DNA of 64,000 nucleotides from Loktanella sp. DSM 29012 (GCF_900110705.1 NZ_FOEJ01000006.1:62001-126000), one strand, 5' to 3'; positions 37,583-48,700 are shown, counted from the stretch's first letter. The notes: generated by a model not told the origin, from the letters alone. Numbers and translations are program-made.

Positions 37583-38336
37583 GTGGCTGCGCGACCTCTA
37601 CAAAGGTGAGAGCCCACGCGCGGTCGCGTTTCGTTATGGTCTGCTTGGCTTCGATCTGGTGACTTTGGCTTATGTGATCGTCACGTCTTTCTTTCCGTCA
37701 TCGCCCGTCATTTTCGCGGCAGACCTGTTTTTCGGGACGATCATTCTGGCGGATTTCTGTATCCGTGCATGGCTCACACCCAGCTGGGGGCGGGCGCTGA
37801 CGCGGATGGCAACCTGGGCGGACATCATCGCGGTCATCAGCTTTCTGGGGCCGTTGTTCGCCCAAGGGCTGGGGTTCCTGCGCGTGCTGCGCACCCTGAG
37901 GCTGCTCAAGAGCTATGAAACGTTGCGCAGGCTCAGGCGTGACTTCGACTATTTCCGGCGGCACGAAGAGGTGTTTCTGGCGACCGTCCATCTGGGCGTT
38001 TTCGTTTTTGTCATGACGGGCCTGATCTATGCGTCACAGGTGCAGGTCAACGATGCCATCAACAATTATGCGGATGCGTTTTATTTCACGGTCTCGACAC
38101 TGACCACGACAGGGTTTGGTGACATCGTGGCACAGGGCTGGTGGGGGCGGTTGCTGTCGGTCGTGGTGATGATTTTTGGCGTGACATTGTTCCTGCAACT
38201 TGCGCGGGTGCTGTTCCGCCCCAACAAGGTGCGGATCGAATGCGACGAATGCGGGCTGACGAAACACGACCGGGACGCAAGTCATTGCAAGCATTGCGGA
38301 ACGATCATGCATATTGAAACGGATGGCGCTGTCTGA
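37575..38336 (+). CDS. Voltage-gated-type K+ channel with C-terminal zinc ribbon
   Basis: 253 residues. Six membrane segments: a voltage-sensor-like part with a basic S4 (RVLRTLRLLKSYETLRRLRR, about 103-122) and a pore with the K+ filter TTTGFGD (177-183). The C-terminus is unusual: Cys223, Cys226, Cys238 and Cys241 (CDECG and CKHCG) form a predicted zinc ribbon directly after the last helix, where other channels have an RCK or cyclic-nucleotide domain. Coupled to the DoxX gene. Zinc- or redox-dependent gating is possible but inferred. Confidence 0.88.
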   Translation: MREWLRDLYKGESPRAVAFRYGLLGFDLVTLAYVIVTSFFPSSPVIFAADLFFGTIILADFCIRAWLTPSWGRALTRMATWADIIAVISFLGPLFAQGLGFLRVLRTLRLLKSYETLRRLRRDFDYFRRHEEVFLATVHLGVFVFVMTGLIYASQVQVNDAINNYADAFYFTVSTLTTTGFGDIVAQGWWGRLLSVVVMIFGVTLFLQLARVLFRPNKVRIECDECGLTKHDRDASHCKHCGTIMHIETDGAV

Positions 38337-38348
38337 TCGGGCCTCCTG

Positions 38349-38405
38349 CCGCCGGTGAGTGCGGGACGCCTCGCCGGCGGGGCAGATATTTCTGACCAGA
38401 AGAAG
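38349..38405 (+). repeat. Hairpin plus GATATTTCTGACCAGAAG repeat, copy 2
   Basis: CCGCCGG and CCGGCGG (38349-38355, 38374-38380) form an inverted repeat just after the channel stop, followed by the 21-bp core at 38385-38405, which differs from the copy at 25696-25716 by one base. The gene on the other side (tkt) converges here. Confidence 0.6.
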
Positions 38406-38441
38406 ACAGGGGGCAGCGCGATGCGGCCCCCTGCGGCCGGT

Positions 38442-40457
38442 TTAAAGCAGGTCGCGCGCGGCGGTGGCGACGGCCTCTGCTGTGATGCCGAACTTTTCGA
38501 ACAACTCTTCTGCCGGGGCAGAGGCACCAAAGCTGTCCATGCCGACGAATGCGGATTTTTTCGCAGCACCGCGTTCACCCATCAGGATCATGTCCCAGGA
38601 CTGGCGCACGCCAGCCTCGACGGCGACGCGGACTGGCCCTGCGGGCAGCACGCGGCGGCGATAGGCCTCGTCCTGTAGCATGAACAATTCCATGCAGGGC
38701 ATGGACACCACGCGGGTACCGATACCTTCGGCCTGAAGTGCGTCGCGTGCCTGCATGGCAAGATGCACCTCGGACCCGGTGGCGATCAGGATCACGCTGC
38801 GCTTGCCCTCGGCCTCGGCCAGCACGTAGCCGCCGAATGCGGTGAGGTTCTTGGTCTTGAGCTCTGTCCGGACGGCGGGCAGGTTTTGCCGAGACAGCGC
38901 CAGAACAGAGGGTGTTTTGGTGTCCGTCAGCGCCAGTTCCCAGGCCTCGGCGGTTTCGACCGTGTCGGCAGGGCGGAACACGTTGGTGTTCGGTGTGGCG
39001 CGCAGCATCGACAGATGTTCGACCGGCTGGTGGGTCGGGCCGTCCTCGCCCAGACCGATGCTGTCGTGGGTCATGACATAGACCGCAGGAACCGCCATCA
39101 GTGCCGACAGGCGCATGGCACCTCGTGCGTAATCGGTAAAGCACATGAAGGTGCCGCCGTAGGGACGCACGCCACCATGAAGCACCATGCCATTCATGGC
39201 CGCCGCCATGCCGTGTTCGCGGATGCCGTAGTGGATGTAGCGCCCCTTGCGGTTGGCAGGGCTGAATACGCCCATGTCGGAGGATTTCGTGTTGTTGGAC
39301 CCGGTCAGATCGGCAGAGCCGCCGATGGTTTCGGGCATGATCGGGTTGATCACCTCGAGCACGTTTTCCGATGCCTTGCGGGTCGCGACCTTGGGCAGTG
39401 TTTCAGTCGCCTGTTTCTTGAACGCGCGGATGGTGGAGGCAAGCTTCTTGGGGGCCTCCAGGTCATAGGCGCGGTTGAATTCCTTTTGCTTGGCGTCCGA
39501 CAGTTTGGCGAAACGGTCGTGCCATGCGGCATGCGCGTTCTGGCCGCGGGTGCCCATGTCTTCCCACTGCTGCTTGACCTCGGCGGGCACCTCATAGGGG
39601 CCGTAGTGCCAGTCGTAGACCTGCTTGGCGTCGGTCAGCTGGGCGGGATCGGTCAGGGCACCGTGACCTTTGGACGTGTCCTGTGCGGCATGACCCAGTG
39701 CGATATGGGTCTTGCAGGCGATCATGGACGGGCGCGGATCGGCCTTGGCCGCGATGATGGCCGCGTCGATCGCGTCGGGGTCATGACCGTCGATGGACAA
39801 CACATGCCAACCGGACGCCGTAAAACGCGCGGCCTGGTCAGTGATGTCGGCGATGCCCACATGACCGTCGATTGTGATGTCGTTGTTGTCAAAGAACACG
39901 ATGAGGTGGCCCAGTTCCTGCATCCCGGCAAGGCCGATGGCCTCTTGGCTGATGCCTTCCATCAGGCAGCCGTCACCGGCCATGACGTAGGTGTAGTGAT
40001 TGACGATCTTGTCGCCCCAGACGGCGCGCTGATGGGCCTCTGCGATGGCAAAGCCGACCGCGTTGGAAATGCCCTGACCCAATGGTCCGGTCGTGACCTC
40101 GACGCCAGCGCCGTGGCCGTATTCGGGATGGCCTGCGGTATAGGCCCCCCACTGGCGAAAGTTCTTGATCTGCTCCAGCGGGAAATCCGCGTAGCCCGTC
40201 AGGTGCAGCAGCGAATACAGCAGCATCGAGCCGTGACCGGCGGACAGGATGAAACGGTCGCGGTCGGGCCAGTGCGGTGTCTTGGGGTCGAAATTCAGAT
40301 GCTTTTCGAACAACACGGTCGCCACGTCCGCCATGCCCATCGGCATGCCGGAATGGCCCGAGTTCGCGCCGGCCACGGCATCGAGTGTCAGCGCGCGGAT
40401 CGCGGCGGCCTTTTTCCAATGGGCGGGATGTGCGGACTTGAGGGTTTCGATATCCAT
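38442..40457 (-). CDS. tkt: Transketolase
   Basis: 671 residues, thiamine-diphosphate enzyme moving two-carbon units between sugar phosphates in the pentose phosphate pathway. ThDP and metal motifs include [13 protein letters not shown] with NND following, and the family signature [12 protein letters not shown] is near the start. The second half carries the Pyr domain with [18 protein letters not shown]. The start at 40457 has AGGAA upstream. It is monocistronic and converges on the ion-channel operon. A role in glycolaldehyde transfer alongside the two gap genes is consistent. Confidence 0.96.
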   Translation of the reverse strand: MDIETLKSAHPAHWKKAAAIRALTLDAVAGANSGHSGMPMGMADVATVLFEKHLNFDPKTPHWPDRDRFILSAGHGSMLLYSLLHLTGYADFPLEQIKNFRQWGAYTAGHPEYGHGAGVEVTTGPLGQGISNAVGFAIAEAHQRAVWGDKIVNHYTYVMAGDGCLMEGISQEAIGLAGMQELGHLIVFFDNNDITIDGHVGIADITDQAARFTASGWHVLSIDGHDPDAIDAAIIAAKADPRPSMIACKTHIALGHAAQDTSKGHGALTDPAQLTDAKQVYDWHYGPYEVPAEVKQQWEDMGTRGQNAHAAWHDRFAKLSDAKQKEFNRAYDLEAPKKLASTIRAFKKQATETLPKVATRKASENVLEVINPIMPETIGGSADLTGSNNTKSSDMGVFSPANRKGRYIHYGIREHGMAAAMNGMVLHGGVRPYGGTFMCFTDYARGAMRLSALMAVPAVYVMTHDSIGLGEDGPTHQPVEHLSMLRATPNTNVFRPADTVETAEAWELALTDTKTPSVLALSRQNLPAVRTELKTKNLTAFGGYVLAEAEGKRSVILIATGSEVHLAMQARDALQAEGIGTRVVSMPCMELFMLQDEAYRRRVLPAGPVRVAVEAGVRQSWDMILMGERGAAKKSAFVGMDSFGASAPAEELFEKFGITAEAVATAARDLL

Positions 40458-40607
40458 GTGGTGTTCCTGACGGGTGCAAAACAAAGTTGGTCGTGTCATA
40501 TCAGGCGAACCGGTCAATTCAAGCGCGCCATTTGTGTGGATGCGACCGATGACTTAGGGTTTGGCGCGGAACAACGCCGAATCGTGTGATAAAGGACCGT
40601 TGAAGAG

Positions 40608-41057
40608 ATGAACGATCTCAAGAGCCTGGAATACCGGATCAACACGGCATTGGACCGGATCAGATCCCATGTCGGCGAACAGGCGGGCCAATCTGACCTG
40701 CGGGCGCAACTGGCCACGCAGCAGGCTGCGAATGCAGACCTCGAGGATCGGGTCGCCGCACTCAAGGCGCGTCAGGATGACAAGATCGCCAAGCTGGAGG
40801 CCGAGGTCGCCGCACATGCCGACCGCATGACAGAGCTGGACGGCGCGTTGCAACGCCTGCGCGCTGCGAATGCCGATCTGCGCGAAGAGGCGGATGCGCT
40901 GCGGCAGGCGGCAATGGAAGGTGTGCCCGATGCGGCGGATATCAATCGCGCGCTGATCGCGGAGGTCGAGGCCCTGCAGGCTGACCGTGCAGCCGAGGCC
41001 GCAGAGGTGGCCGCTTTGCTGGGCGAATTGAAACCTGCACTGCAACAGGAGGGCTGA
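40608..41057 (+). CDS. Coiled-coil protein upstream of zapA
   Basis: 149 residues, almost entirely coiled coil (about 30-110), rich in Ala, Glu, Gln and Leu, with no membrane segment. No named family is certain. Its stop is 2 bp before the zapA ATG, so the two are co-translated. By analogy with ZapB and other FtsZ-associated coiled coils it may be a cell-division partner of ZapA; this is inferred from position and structure. Confidence 0.75.
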   Translation: MNDLKSLEYRINTALDRIRSHVGEQAGQSDLRAQLATQQAANADLEDRVAALKARQDDKIAKLEAEVAAHADRMTELDGALQRLRAANADLREEADALRQAAMEGVPDAADINRALIAEVEALQADRAAEAAEVAALLGELKPALQQEG

Positions 41058-41059
41058 TC

Positions 41060-41455
41060 ATGCCGCAAGTCGAGATCACAATCGGTGGCCGCGTGTTCGA
41101 GGTGGCCTGTCAGGACGGCGAGGAACATTTCCTGCGCACAGCCTCGGCCATGCTGGATGAAGAGGCGCAGCATCTGTCCAGCCAGATCGGGCGCATGCCT
41201 GAATCGCGGATGTTGCTGATGTCTGGCCTGATGCTGGCCGACCGGACTGCCGGTATTGCAGAGCGTCTGCGCGAGGTCGAGCTGGAACTGGAAAGTCTGC
41301 AGGCCCAGATCGCCGAAGCCCAATCACGCCCGGCCGAGCGGATCGAGGTGCCGGTCATTCCAGCCGAAGTGACCGATGCCTTTGCCGAGATCGCGGCCCG
41401 CGCGGAGGCATTGGCAGATTCGCTGGACAACACGCAAAAGGCCGACCCGTCCTAG
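41060..41455 (+). CDS. zapA: Cell division protein ZapA
   Basis: 131 residues. The N-terminal ZapA head (PQVEITIGGRVFEVACQDGE) and the coiled-coil tail (about 70-125) match the family. ZapA bundles FtsZ protofilaments at the division ring. It follows the coiled-coil gene by 2 bp. Its stop codon TAG lies in the loop of the hairpin that terminates grxD from the other strand, so the two gene ends are interlocked. Confidence 0.88.
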   Translation: MPQVEITIGGRVFEVACQDGEEHFLRTASAMLDEEAQHLSSQIGRMPESRMLLMSGLMLADRTAGIAERLREVELELESLQAQIAEAQSRPAERIEVPVIPAEVTDAFAEIAARAEALADSLDNTQKADPS

Positions 41456-41463
41456 GGTCGGCC
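41436..41463 (-). terminator. grxD terminator embedded in the zapA 3' end
   Basis: A perfect 9-bp stem (41440-41448 with 41455-41463) with a six-base loop carrying the first two bases of the zapA stop. The T-tract (TTTT) is on the minus strand, so the hairpin ends the grxD transcript. Confidence 0.75.
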
Positions 41464-41510
41464 CAACACTGCGTGAATAAGCGCCCAGTGACGGGCGCGT
41501 GGTCTGTGGG

Positions 41511-41870
41511 TCAGGCGTTGGCTTCGCGGATCTTGTCGGCTGCGGCCTTGTCAAACGCGATGTCATTTTCTGTGAGCAATGTATCCAGTTCACCCGAAAG
41601 CGTCATTTCGGTGATGATATCGCACCCACCCACGAATTCGCCCTTGACGTAAAGCTGCGGAATCGTCGGCCAGTCGGAGTAATCCTTGATGCCCTGGCGC
41701 ACGCCGTCGTCGGCCAGCACGTTCACGTCCGTGTATTCAATGCCCATAAAGTTCAGCACGCCTGCCACGCGGCTGGAAAAACCGCACTGCGGCATCGTTT
41801 TCGTGCCTTTCATGAACAGGACGACGTCGTTGCTGGTGACGGTTTGCTTGATCTGGTCTTCGGCGGTCAT
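41511..41870 (-). CDS. grxD: Monothiol glutaredoxin, CGFS type
   Basis: 119 residues. The active site is CGFS (Cys29 in MPQCGFSS), and [19 protein letters not shown] gives the glutathione-binding region. CGFS glutaredoxins bind a [2Fe-2S] cluster with glutathione and partner with BolA in iron-sulfur trafficking. The bolA gene is immediately upstream, supporting this role. The start at 41870 follows AAAAAGGA. The open frame continues far upstream into bolA sequence, but that part is out of frame with bolA and is not coding. Confidence 0.94.
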   Translation of the reverse strand: MTAEDQIKQTVTSNDVVLFMKGTKTMPQCGFSSRVAGVLNFMGIEYTDVNVLADDGVRQGIKDYSDWPTIPQLYVKGEFVGGCDIITEMTLSGELDTLLTENDIAFDKAAADKIREANA

Positions 41871-41923
41871 GGTCTGGTCCTTTTTGAGGGGGATCAAATT
41901 TTCTGCGAAAATTTGCGCGCGGT

Positions 41924-42160
41924 TCAATCGGGTGCGCGTGTGGTCAGGGCGAGGGCATGCAGCTCGCCATTGCTGCCATCCATCTTGCCCTTGAGGGCGG
42001 CATAGACGGCACGTTGCTGCTGCACGCGATTCTTGCCCGCAAAGCTGGCATCGACGACTTCGGCTGCGAAATGTGCGCCATCGTCGCCCTGCACCGTAAT
42101 CTTGGCGTCGGGAAATTCCGCGCGGATCAGGGCTTCGATTTCGTGGGCTGTGATGGGCAT
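41924..42160 (-). CDS. bolA: BolA-family protein
   Basis: 78 residues, short BolA type, with the core [19 protein letters not shown], the signature [14 protein letters not shown] and C-terminal [10 protein letters not shown]. The conserved His residues are ligands in Grx-BolA [2Fe-2S] complexes. It sits between purL and grxD on one strand; purL-bolA-grxD order is common in this order by my recollection. The ATG at 42160 follows AGGAGCC. Confidence 0.93.
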   Translation of the reverse strand: MPITAHEIEALIRAEFPDAKITVQGDDGAHFAAEVVDASFAGKNRVQQQRAVYAALKGKMDGSNGELHALALTTRAPD

Positions 42161-42229
42161 TGTCGGCTCCTTGCAGGCTTTTCAATAACCTATGAACGCG
42201 CCGCAGCGGGGGCAAGGGCCAGTGTGGGT

Positions 42230-42257
42230 GCCGCGGCGCGTTTGTCCGCGCCGCGGC
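42230..42257 (-). terminator. 11-bp GC hairpin after purL
   Basis: A perfect 11-bp stem (42230-42240 with 42247-42257) with a TTTGTC loop lies 10 bp after the purL stop. There is no T-tract, so it may only attenuate read-through into bolA. Confidence 0.5.
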
Positions 42258-42266
42258 AGCGCGGGA

Positions 42267-44426
42267 TCAGGCCAGATGTCTGGCAAAGGCCCCGTGATAG
42301 ACCGCGGCAAGATCGGCCAGCGGTGCGCTGGACGCGCCGAATGTGATGTCGCTGCCACCGGCCTGACCCAAGCGCGCAAGCGGCACGCCAGCGGCGGCTG
42401 CGGCCGCAAACAGGGCCTCGGCACCGTCAAAGGATGCGGCGATCAGATAGCGCGCCTGATCCTCTGCAAACAGCTGGGCGGTGTCATCGGTTTCGACGGT
42501 GATGCCGATATCGGCTGCCACCGCCATTTCGAATGCCGCAAGCGCAAGCCCGCCGTCCGACAGGTCGGTGCAGGCCGTGATGGCGCTGCGGTTGGCACGG
42601 ATGAAATCGCCATGTGTACGCTCCGCCACCAGGTCGACCGTAGGTGCATCGCCTTCGACGCGGCCCAGGTGTTCGGCCAGCAGCGCTGTCTGGCCCATGT
42701 GACCCGCCGTTTCGCCCAGCAGCAGTAGCATGTGACCGGTTTCCAACTGACCTGTGATGGCCTGTGTGTAATCGGCAATCAGTCCGACGGCACCGATGGT
42801 CGGCGTGGGCAGAATGCCCTTGCCGTCTGTTTCGTTATACAGCGACACGTTGCCGGACACGATCGGCATGTCCAGCGCCTTGACGGCGTCACCGATCCCT
42901 TTGATCGCGCCGACGAACTGACCCATGATGCGGGGCTTTTCGGGATTGCCAAAGTTCATGTTGTCGGTGGTCGCCAGTGGTGTGGCACCGACGGCAGTGA
43001 GGTTGCGGTAGGCCTCTGCCACGGCTTGTGCGCCACCCTGATAGGGATTTGCAAAAACATAGCGCGGCGTCACGTCAGACGTGAAGGCCAGTGCCTTTTG
43101 CGTGCCGTGCACGCGGATGATGCCTGATCCTGCGCCGGGGGTGCGCAGCGTATCGGCCATCACCTGGCTGTCGTATTGCTCATAGACCCACGCCTTGCTG
43201 GCGTAGTTCGGGCTGCCGATCAGGCTGCGCAGACCGTCGATCGGGTCGACGTGTGGTACGTCACCCACGGGTGCGGCGGCTGGCGTTTCTTCCCACGGGC
43301 GGTCGTATTCGGGGGCGGTGGACGATAGCTTGGACAGCGGCAGATCGGCCTTTACCTCGCCGTTGTGGAGGATCAGGAACCGGTCCTCTGCAATGGTTTC
43401 GCCCACGATGGCGAAATCGAGGTCCCATTTCACGAAGACCGCACGGGCCTCTGCCTCCAGCTCTGGCTTGAGCACCATCAGCATCCGTTCCTGGGATTCC
43501 GACAGCATCATCTCGTAGGCGGTCATGCCGGTTTCGCGCTGTGGCACGTCCTCGAGGTTGAGCTTGACACCCAAACCGCCCTTGTCGCCCATCTCGACCG
43601 CAGAACAGGTCAGGCCGGCGGCCCCCATATCCTGAATGGAAATCACGGCCCCCGTGGCCATCAGTTCCAGCGTCGCCTCCATCAGGCGTTTTTCGGTGAA
43701 CGGATCGCCAACCTGCACCGTGGGGCGCTTGTCCTCGATCGTGTCGTCGAATTCGGCGCTGGCCATGGTGGCACCGCCCACGCCGTCGCGGCCGGTTTTG
43801 GCCCCCAGATAGACGACGGGCATCCCGACGCCCGATGCAGCGGAATAGAAAATCTTGTCCGCGTCAGCGAGCCCGGCAGCGAATGCGTTCACAAGGCAGT
43901 TGCCGTTGTAGGATTTGTCAAAGCGGACTTCGCCGCCGACAGTGGGCACGCCGAAACAATTGCCATAGCCACCGACACCAGCCACGACACCGCTGACCAG
44001 TGATTTCGTCTTGGGGTGGGTGGGTTCGCCAAAGGACAGCGAATTCATCGCCGCGATGGGGCGGGCGCCCATGGTGAAAACATCGCGCAGAATGCCGCCA
44101 ACGCCGGTGGCCGCACCCTGATATGGCTCGATATAGCTGGGGTGATTGTGGCTTTCCATCTTGAACACCACGGCCTGACCGTCACCGATATCCACGACGC
44201 CCGCGTTTTCGCCGGGGCCGCAGATGACCTGTGGGCCGGTTGTGGGCAGCGTGCGCAGCCAGCGTTTGGATGACTTGTAGGAACAGTGTTCGTTCCACAT
44301 CGCGGAAAAGATGCCCATTTCCGTAAATGTCGGGTGCCGTCCGAGGATTTTCAGCACCTCTTGCCATTCGTCGGGCGAAAACCCGTGTGCTGCGATGACG
44401 TCGGCGGTGATGATCGGATCGGACAT
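42267..44426 (-). CDS. purL: Phosphoribosylformylglycinamidine synthase, large (II) subunit
   Basis: 719 residues, the small-type PurL that works with separate PurS and PurQ. It makes FGAM from FGAR, ATP and glutamine-derived ammonia in purine synthesis. Motifs include [12 protein letters not shown] near the N-terminus, [20 protein letters not shown] and [16 protein letters not shown]. The start at 44426 removes 46 upstream codons that cross a terminator hairpin; GGGGAAT lies before it. PurS and PurQ are not in this window. Confidence 0.96.
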   Translation of the reverse strand: MSDPIITADVIAAHGFSPDEWQEVLKILGRHPTFTEMGIFSAMWNEHCSYKSSKRWLRTLPTTGPQVICGPGENAGVVDIGDGQAVVFKMESHNHPSYIEPYQGAATGVGGILRDVFTMGARPIAAMNSLSFGEPTHPKTKSLVSGVVAGVGGYGNCFGVPTVGGEVRFDKSYNGNCLVNAFAAGLADADKIFYSAASGVGMPVVYLGAKTGRDGVGGATMASAEFDDTIEDKRPTVQVGDPFTEKRLMEATLELMATGAVISIQDMGAAGLTCSAVEMGDKGGLGVKLNLEDVPQRETGMTAYEMMLSESQERMLMVLKPELEAEARAVFVKWDLDFAIVGETIAEDRFLILHNGEVKADLPLSKLSSTAPEYDRPWEETPAAAPVGDVPHVDPIDGLRSLIGSPNYASKAWVYEQYDSQVMADTLRTPGAGSGIIRVHGTQKALAFTSDVTPRYVFANPYQGGAQAVAEAYRNLTAVGATPLATTDNMNFGNPEKPRIMGQFVGAIKGIGDAVKALDMPIVSGNVSLYNETDGKGILPTPTIGAVGLIADYTQAITGQLETGHMLLLLGETAGHMGQTALLAEHLGRVEGDAPTVDLVAERTHGDFIRANRSAITACTDLSDGGLALAAFEMAVAADIGITVETDDTAQLFAEDQARYLIAASFDGAEALFAAAAAAGVPLARLGQAGGSDITFGASSAPLADLAAVYHGAFARHLA

Positions 44427-44509
44427 AAAAGATTCCCCACGAGCTGTTCTGTGCCTTTTAGGGGAGGCTGGGACGAAGGGGAAGGTGATCCTTTGGCCGC
44501 GCTTCAGGC

Positions 44510-44538
44510 AAAAAAAATGCCGGGCACAAAGGCCCGGC
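44510..44538 (-). terminator. Intrinsic terminator downstream of a LysR gene
   Basis: A 7-bp GC stem (44519-44525 with 44532-44538) and a six-base loop, with seven to eight T after it on the minus strand. It lies 150 bp after the LysR stop and about 85 bp before the purL start, separating the two units. Confidence 0.8.
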
Positions 44539-44689
44539 GCAGTCCAACAGGGAGGTAGAGGCACACCAAATGATGTTTTTGCCTCTGTTTCAGCAGATAG
44601 GGCGCAAGGATTAAGCGATCAAGAAAAAACCATACGCGCGCGTGCAGACCCGCTATGTGATGCGTGCATGGCGCAACACTCGCTGAGGT

Positions 44690-45598
44690 TTAGTCTTCGC
44701 GCCCGAGCTCTGCCAATGATCTGCGATGGGCGAAGATTTCGTCCTGAACGAAATCCCGAAACGCCATGATCCGTTTCGACTGCCGCAATTCCTCGGGGTA
44801 GGCGAGGAAGACGGGAACCTCTCCGCTTTCGAGGGATGGCAAGCAGCGTACGAGGTGGGGGAAATCCTGCACCACATAGTCAGGCAGGACGCCGACGCCG
44901 AGGTTGTTGATGACGCCCTGCAGGACGCCGTAATAGTTGTTCACCGTAAAGATCGACGTCACCTCATGTGACAGCAGGTGATGGATCAGCGTGGCACCGG
45001 CGCTGACCTGGGTCGACGACAGCTGTTGGCAGATCAGGCGATGGTTCGAAATGTCGGTGATGTTGTCCAGCGGGCGGCGCTGGTCGAGGTAGGCTTGTGT
45101 TGCGTACAGACGCATGCGCACGCTCATCAGGCGTTTGCGGATCAAGTCTGCCTGTGACGGTTCCTTCATGCGGATGGCGACATCTGCCTCGCGCATGGGC
45201 AGATCCAGCACACGTTCCTCGAGCATCAGGTCGATCTTGATGTCGGGATACATCTCGTAGAGTTTGGGCAGGCGCGGGGCGAGCCAGAGAGTGCCGAAAC
45301 CGGTGGTCGTGGTGACGCGCAATTCCCCGAACACCTCTTCTTCGCTGTCACGAATGCGGGCTGCGGCCGCGTCAAGGCGGCGGTTCATGGATTTCGTGGC
45401 ATCGAACAGCAGTTCACCCTGTTCGGTGAGAATCAGTCCACGCGCATGACGGTGGAAAAGCGTGGTGTTCAGCGTCTCTTCGAGGGCGCGGATCTGGCGG
45501 CTGACCGCCGATTGCGACAGGTGCAGGACATCGCCTGCATGGGTCAGTGACCCCGCATCCGCAACCGCGTGAAATATTCGAAGCTTATCCCAGTCCAT
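44690..45598 (-). CDS. LysR-family regulator divergent from indolepyruvate oxidoreductase
   Basis: 302 residues. Winged HTH at about 1-60 (MDWDKLRIFHAVADAGSL, then LSQSAVSRQIRALEE) and a periplasmic-binding-like effector domain at about 90-295. It is divergent from the 1134-residue oxidoreductase gene with 146 bp between, and a palindrome fitting the LysR T-N11-A rule lies in that gap, so it is the likely regulator. The effector may be an aromatic 2-oxoacid, by inference. Confidence 0.88.
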   Translation of the reverse strand: MDWDKLRIFHAVADAGSLTHAGDVLHLSQSAVSRQIRALEETLNTTLFHRHARGLILTEQGELLFDATKSMNRRLDAAAARIRDSEEEVFGELRVTTTTGFGTLWLAPRLPKLYEMYPDIKIDLMLEERVLDLPMREADVAIRMKEPSQADLIRKRLMSVRMRLYATQAYLDQRRPLDNITDISNHRLICQQLSSTQVSAGATLIHHLLSHEVTSIFTVNNYYGVLQGVINNLGVGVLPDYVVQDFPHLVRCLPSLESGEVPVFLAYPEELRQSKRIMAFRDFVQDEIFAHRRSLAELGRED

Positions 45599-45696
45599 GA
45601 CCCGCCCGTAGTGCCTTAAATTATTTGTAGTTTGAAACTTGGTTACGCTGACTCTGTTAAATATACAATCAAAGCCGCCCTCGGAATTATTCTTTG

Positions 45697-45717
45697 TAGG
45701 TCAGCAAATGTGACCTA
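45697..45717. promoter_or_regulatory. 7-7-7 palindromic operator before the indolepyruvate oxidoreductase gene
   Basis: TAGGTCA (45697-45703) and TGACCTA (45711-45717) are perfect inverted repeats around a 7-base spacer. The inner T45701 and A45713 fit the LysR T-N11-A rule. The site ends 27 bp before the ATG. Confidence 0.65.
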
Positions 45718-45744
45718 AGATGCCTGTATTGCAGGGAGGTTTGC

Positions 45745-48700
45745 ATGACACGTCAAGATATTTCGCTAAACGATCGGTTTGATCTGTCCAAGCGGCATGT
45801 GTTGCTGAACGGAACACAGGCACTGGTGCGGTTGATGCTCATGCAGCGGGCACGTGATGCACGCGCCGGGCTGAATACCGCCGGTTATGTGACTGGATAT
45901 CGTGGCTCGCCGCTGGGCGCTGTGGACATGCAGATGGCGCGTGCGGCCAAATCGCTGACTGACGCCCAGGTAACGTTTCAGCCTGGCCTGAACGAGGATC
46001 TGGCGGCAACCGCACTCTGGGGTAGTCAGCAAGCCGAGCTGCGCGGCGAGGGGAAATACGACGGCGTGTTCGGCCTGTGGTACGGCAAGGGGCCGGGTGT
46101 GGACCGGTCCGGCGATGTGATGCGGCATGCCAACATGGCGGGCACATCGCCGGACGGTGGTGTCATCATGGCGATGGGTGACGACCACACGGGTGAATCC
46201 AGCACCACGCTGCATCAGTCCGATTTCGCGATGATCGACGCCTACATGCCGATCGTCAGCCCTGCCGGTGTCCAGGAGGTGCTGGATTATGGCCTCTATG
46301 CCTGGGCGCTGTCGCGCTATGCAGGCGTCTGGGTCGGTCTCAAGACGATGAAGGACACGATCGAGGTCACCTCTGTCGTGGACGGCGACCCGCACCGGCT
46401 GTCATTCGTGACACCCGACCTGGCCCTCCCGCCTGAGGGGCTAAACATTCGCCTTGTCGATACGCCCGTCGCCCAAGAGGCACGGATGATCGACCATAAA
46501 CGGTTTGCGGCAGAGGCGTTCAGCCGGGCCAACAAGATGGATCAGCGCAAGTGGGGCAAGCACGGTGCCAGGATCGGTTTTGTCGCCGCGGGCAAGAACT
46601 GGCTGGATTTGCAGCACGCCCTGTCACTGCTGGGCATCGACGCGCAAGAGGCCGAGCGTCTGGGTATCACCACCTACAAGGTCGGTCAGGTCTGGCCGTT
46701 GGACATGGCGGGATTTCACGATTTCGCGGCAGGTCTCGATCTGGTGGTCGTGGTCGAGGAAAAACGCAAGCTGATCGAGGTGCAGGTCAAGGAGGCGCTG
46801 TTCGACGACACCAACACCCGGGTGTACGGCTGGCACAAGGGCGATGAACATTCCGCCGGTCGCCGCGAAGAGATTTTTCCGACGCGCTATGCGCTGGACC
46901 CGATCTGGATCGCGGAAAAACTGGGCGGCATCCTGGTCGAAGAAGGCTGCGCCTCGGACGGTGTGATGCAGGGGTTGGATGCGCTGGCAGAGGCGCGCCG
47001 CGCCGACAATGTGCCGGAAATCGCGGCACGTTTGCCGTATTTCTGTTCGGGCTGTCCGCATAATTCCAGCACCAAGGTGCCGGAGGGATCGCGCGCCTAT
47101 GCGGGGATCGGGTGTCACTACATGGTGCAATGGATGGACCGCGACACCGTTGGTTTCACCCAGATGGGCGGCGAGGGCGCGAACTGGGTCGGTGAGGCCC
47201 CGTTCAGCAAGACGGGCCATGTGTTCCAGAACCTCGGTGACGGGACCTATAACCATTCCGGCGTGCAGGCGATCCGCTTTGCCCTGATGGCGGGGACGAC
47301 CATCACCTATAAAATCCTGTATAATGACGCTGTCGCCATGACGGGCGGGCAGGGTAACGACGGCGGTCTGACGGCCGAGCAGATCGTGCGCGAACTGCTG
47401 GCGATGGGCGTGCGCGACGTGCGCGTCGTCTATGACGAAAAAGAGGACGTGGATGCATCCCACTTTCCCAGCGGTGTGCCGCTGGCGGAACGGTCAGAAC
47501 TGCCGCGCGTGCAGGCGGAACTGGCAAAGGTGTCGGGCGTCAGCGCCTTGGTCTACATCCAGACCTGTGCCGCCGAAAAACGCAGACGCCGCAAGCGTGG
47601 CCAGTTTCCCGAACCCGACAAACGCGTGTTCATCAACACGGACGTCTGCGAAGGCTGCGGCGACTGCGGTGTGCAATCGAACTGCGTGTCGATCGTCCCC
47701 GTTGAAACCGAACTGGGGCGCAAACGCGCCATCGACCAATCGTCCTGCAACAAGGATTTTTCCTGCGTCAAGGGCTTCTGCCCGTCCTTTGTGACCGTTG
47801 CAGGCGCGCAGTTGAAAAAGGCCGCGACGACAACCGTGGATGTGGGCGACCTGCCGTTGGCGGACCTGCCTGCGATCAGTGGCACCCATAACGTCGTGAT
47901 CACCGGTGTGGGCGGCACAGGTGTCGTCACGATTGGTGCCGTGCTGGCGATGGCGGCGCATCTGGACGGCAAGGGTGCTGGCATGATGGAAATGGCCGGC
48001 CTCGCACAAAAGGGTGGGGCCGTGCACATCCATTGCCGCCTGGCGGAACGGCCCGAGGATATCAGCGCGATCCGCGTGGCCACGGGCGAATGCGATGCCT
48101 TGATCGGTGGCGATCTGGTGGTCAGTGCAGGGGCCAAGACGCTGGGCCTGATGAAAACCGGGCGCACGCGCGGTGTCGTGAACGCGCATGAGATCATCAC
48201 CGGCGATTTCACCCGCAACACGGAATTTCAACTGCCCGTGGACGAATTGAAGCTTAGCCTGACGCGGCGGTTGCAGGACAAGGTGGCGCTGTTCGACGCG
48301 ACCGAACTGGCCAAGGCGACGATGGGCGACAGCATCTATTCGAACATGATGATCTTTGGCGCGGCCTGGCAGATGGGCGCGATTCCCGTGTCGCTGGACG
48401 CCATTCTGCGTGCCATTGAACTGAACGGTGCGGCCGTGGATCGTAACAAACAGGCGTTCGACCTAGGGCGCTGGGCGGTGCTGCACCCTGAACGGGCCGC
48501 GCGGGTGTCGGAACCGCAGGTCGTCGCATTGCCCAAATCGCTGGACGACCGGATCGCATTCCGCGTCGATCACCTGACCGCCTACCAGAACAAGCGGTTG
48601 GCGAAACGCTATCTGCGGATGGTGGATCGTTTCAGTGACGCCGCGATGCGCGAGGCAGTGGCGCTGGGTTATCACAAACTGCTGGCCTACAAGGACGAAT

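Noticed and set aside
44311-44769. 152-codon plus-strand frame between purL and the LysR gene
   Set aside because: It crosses the 5' end of purL, a terminator and the 3' end of the LysR gene and shows no protein family features.
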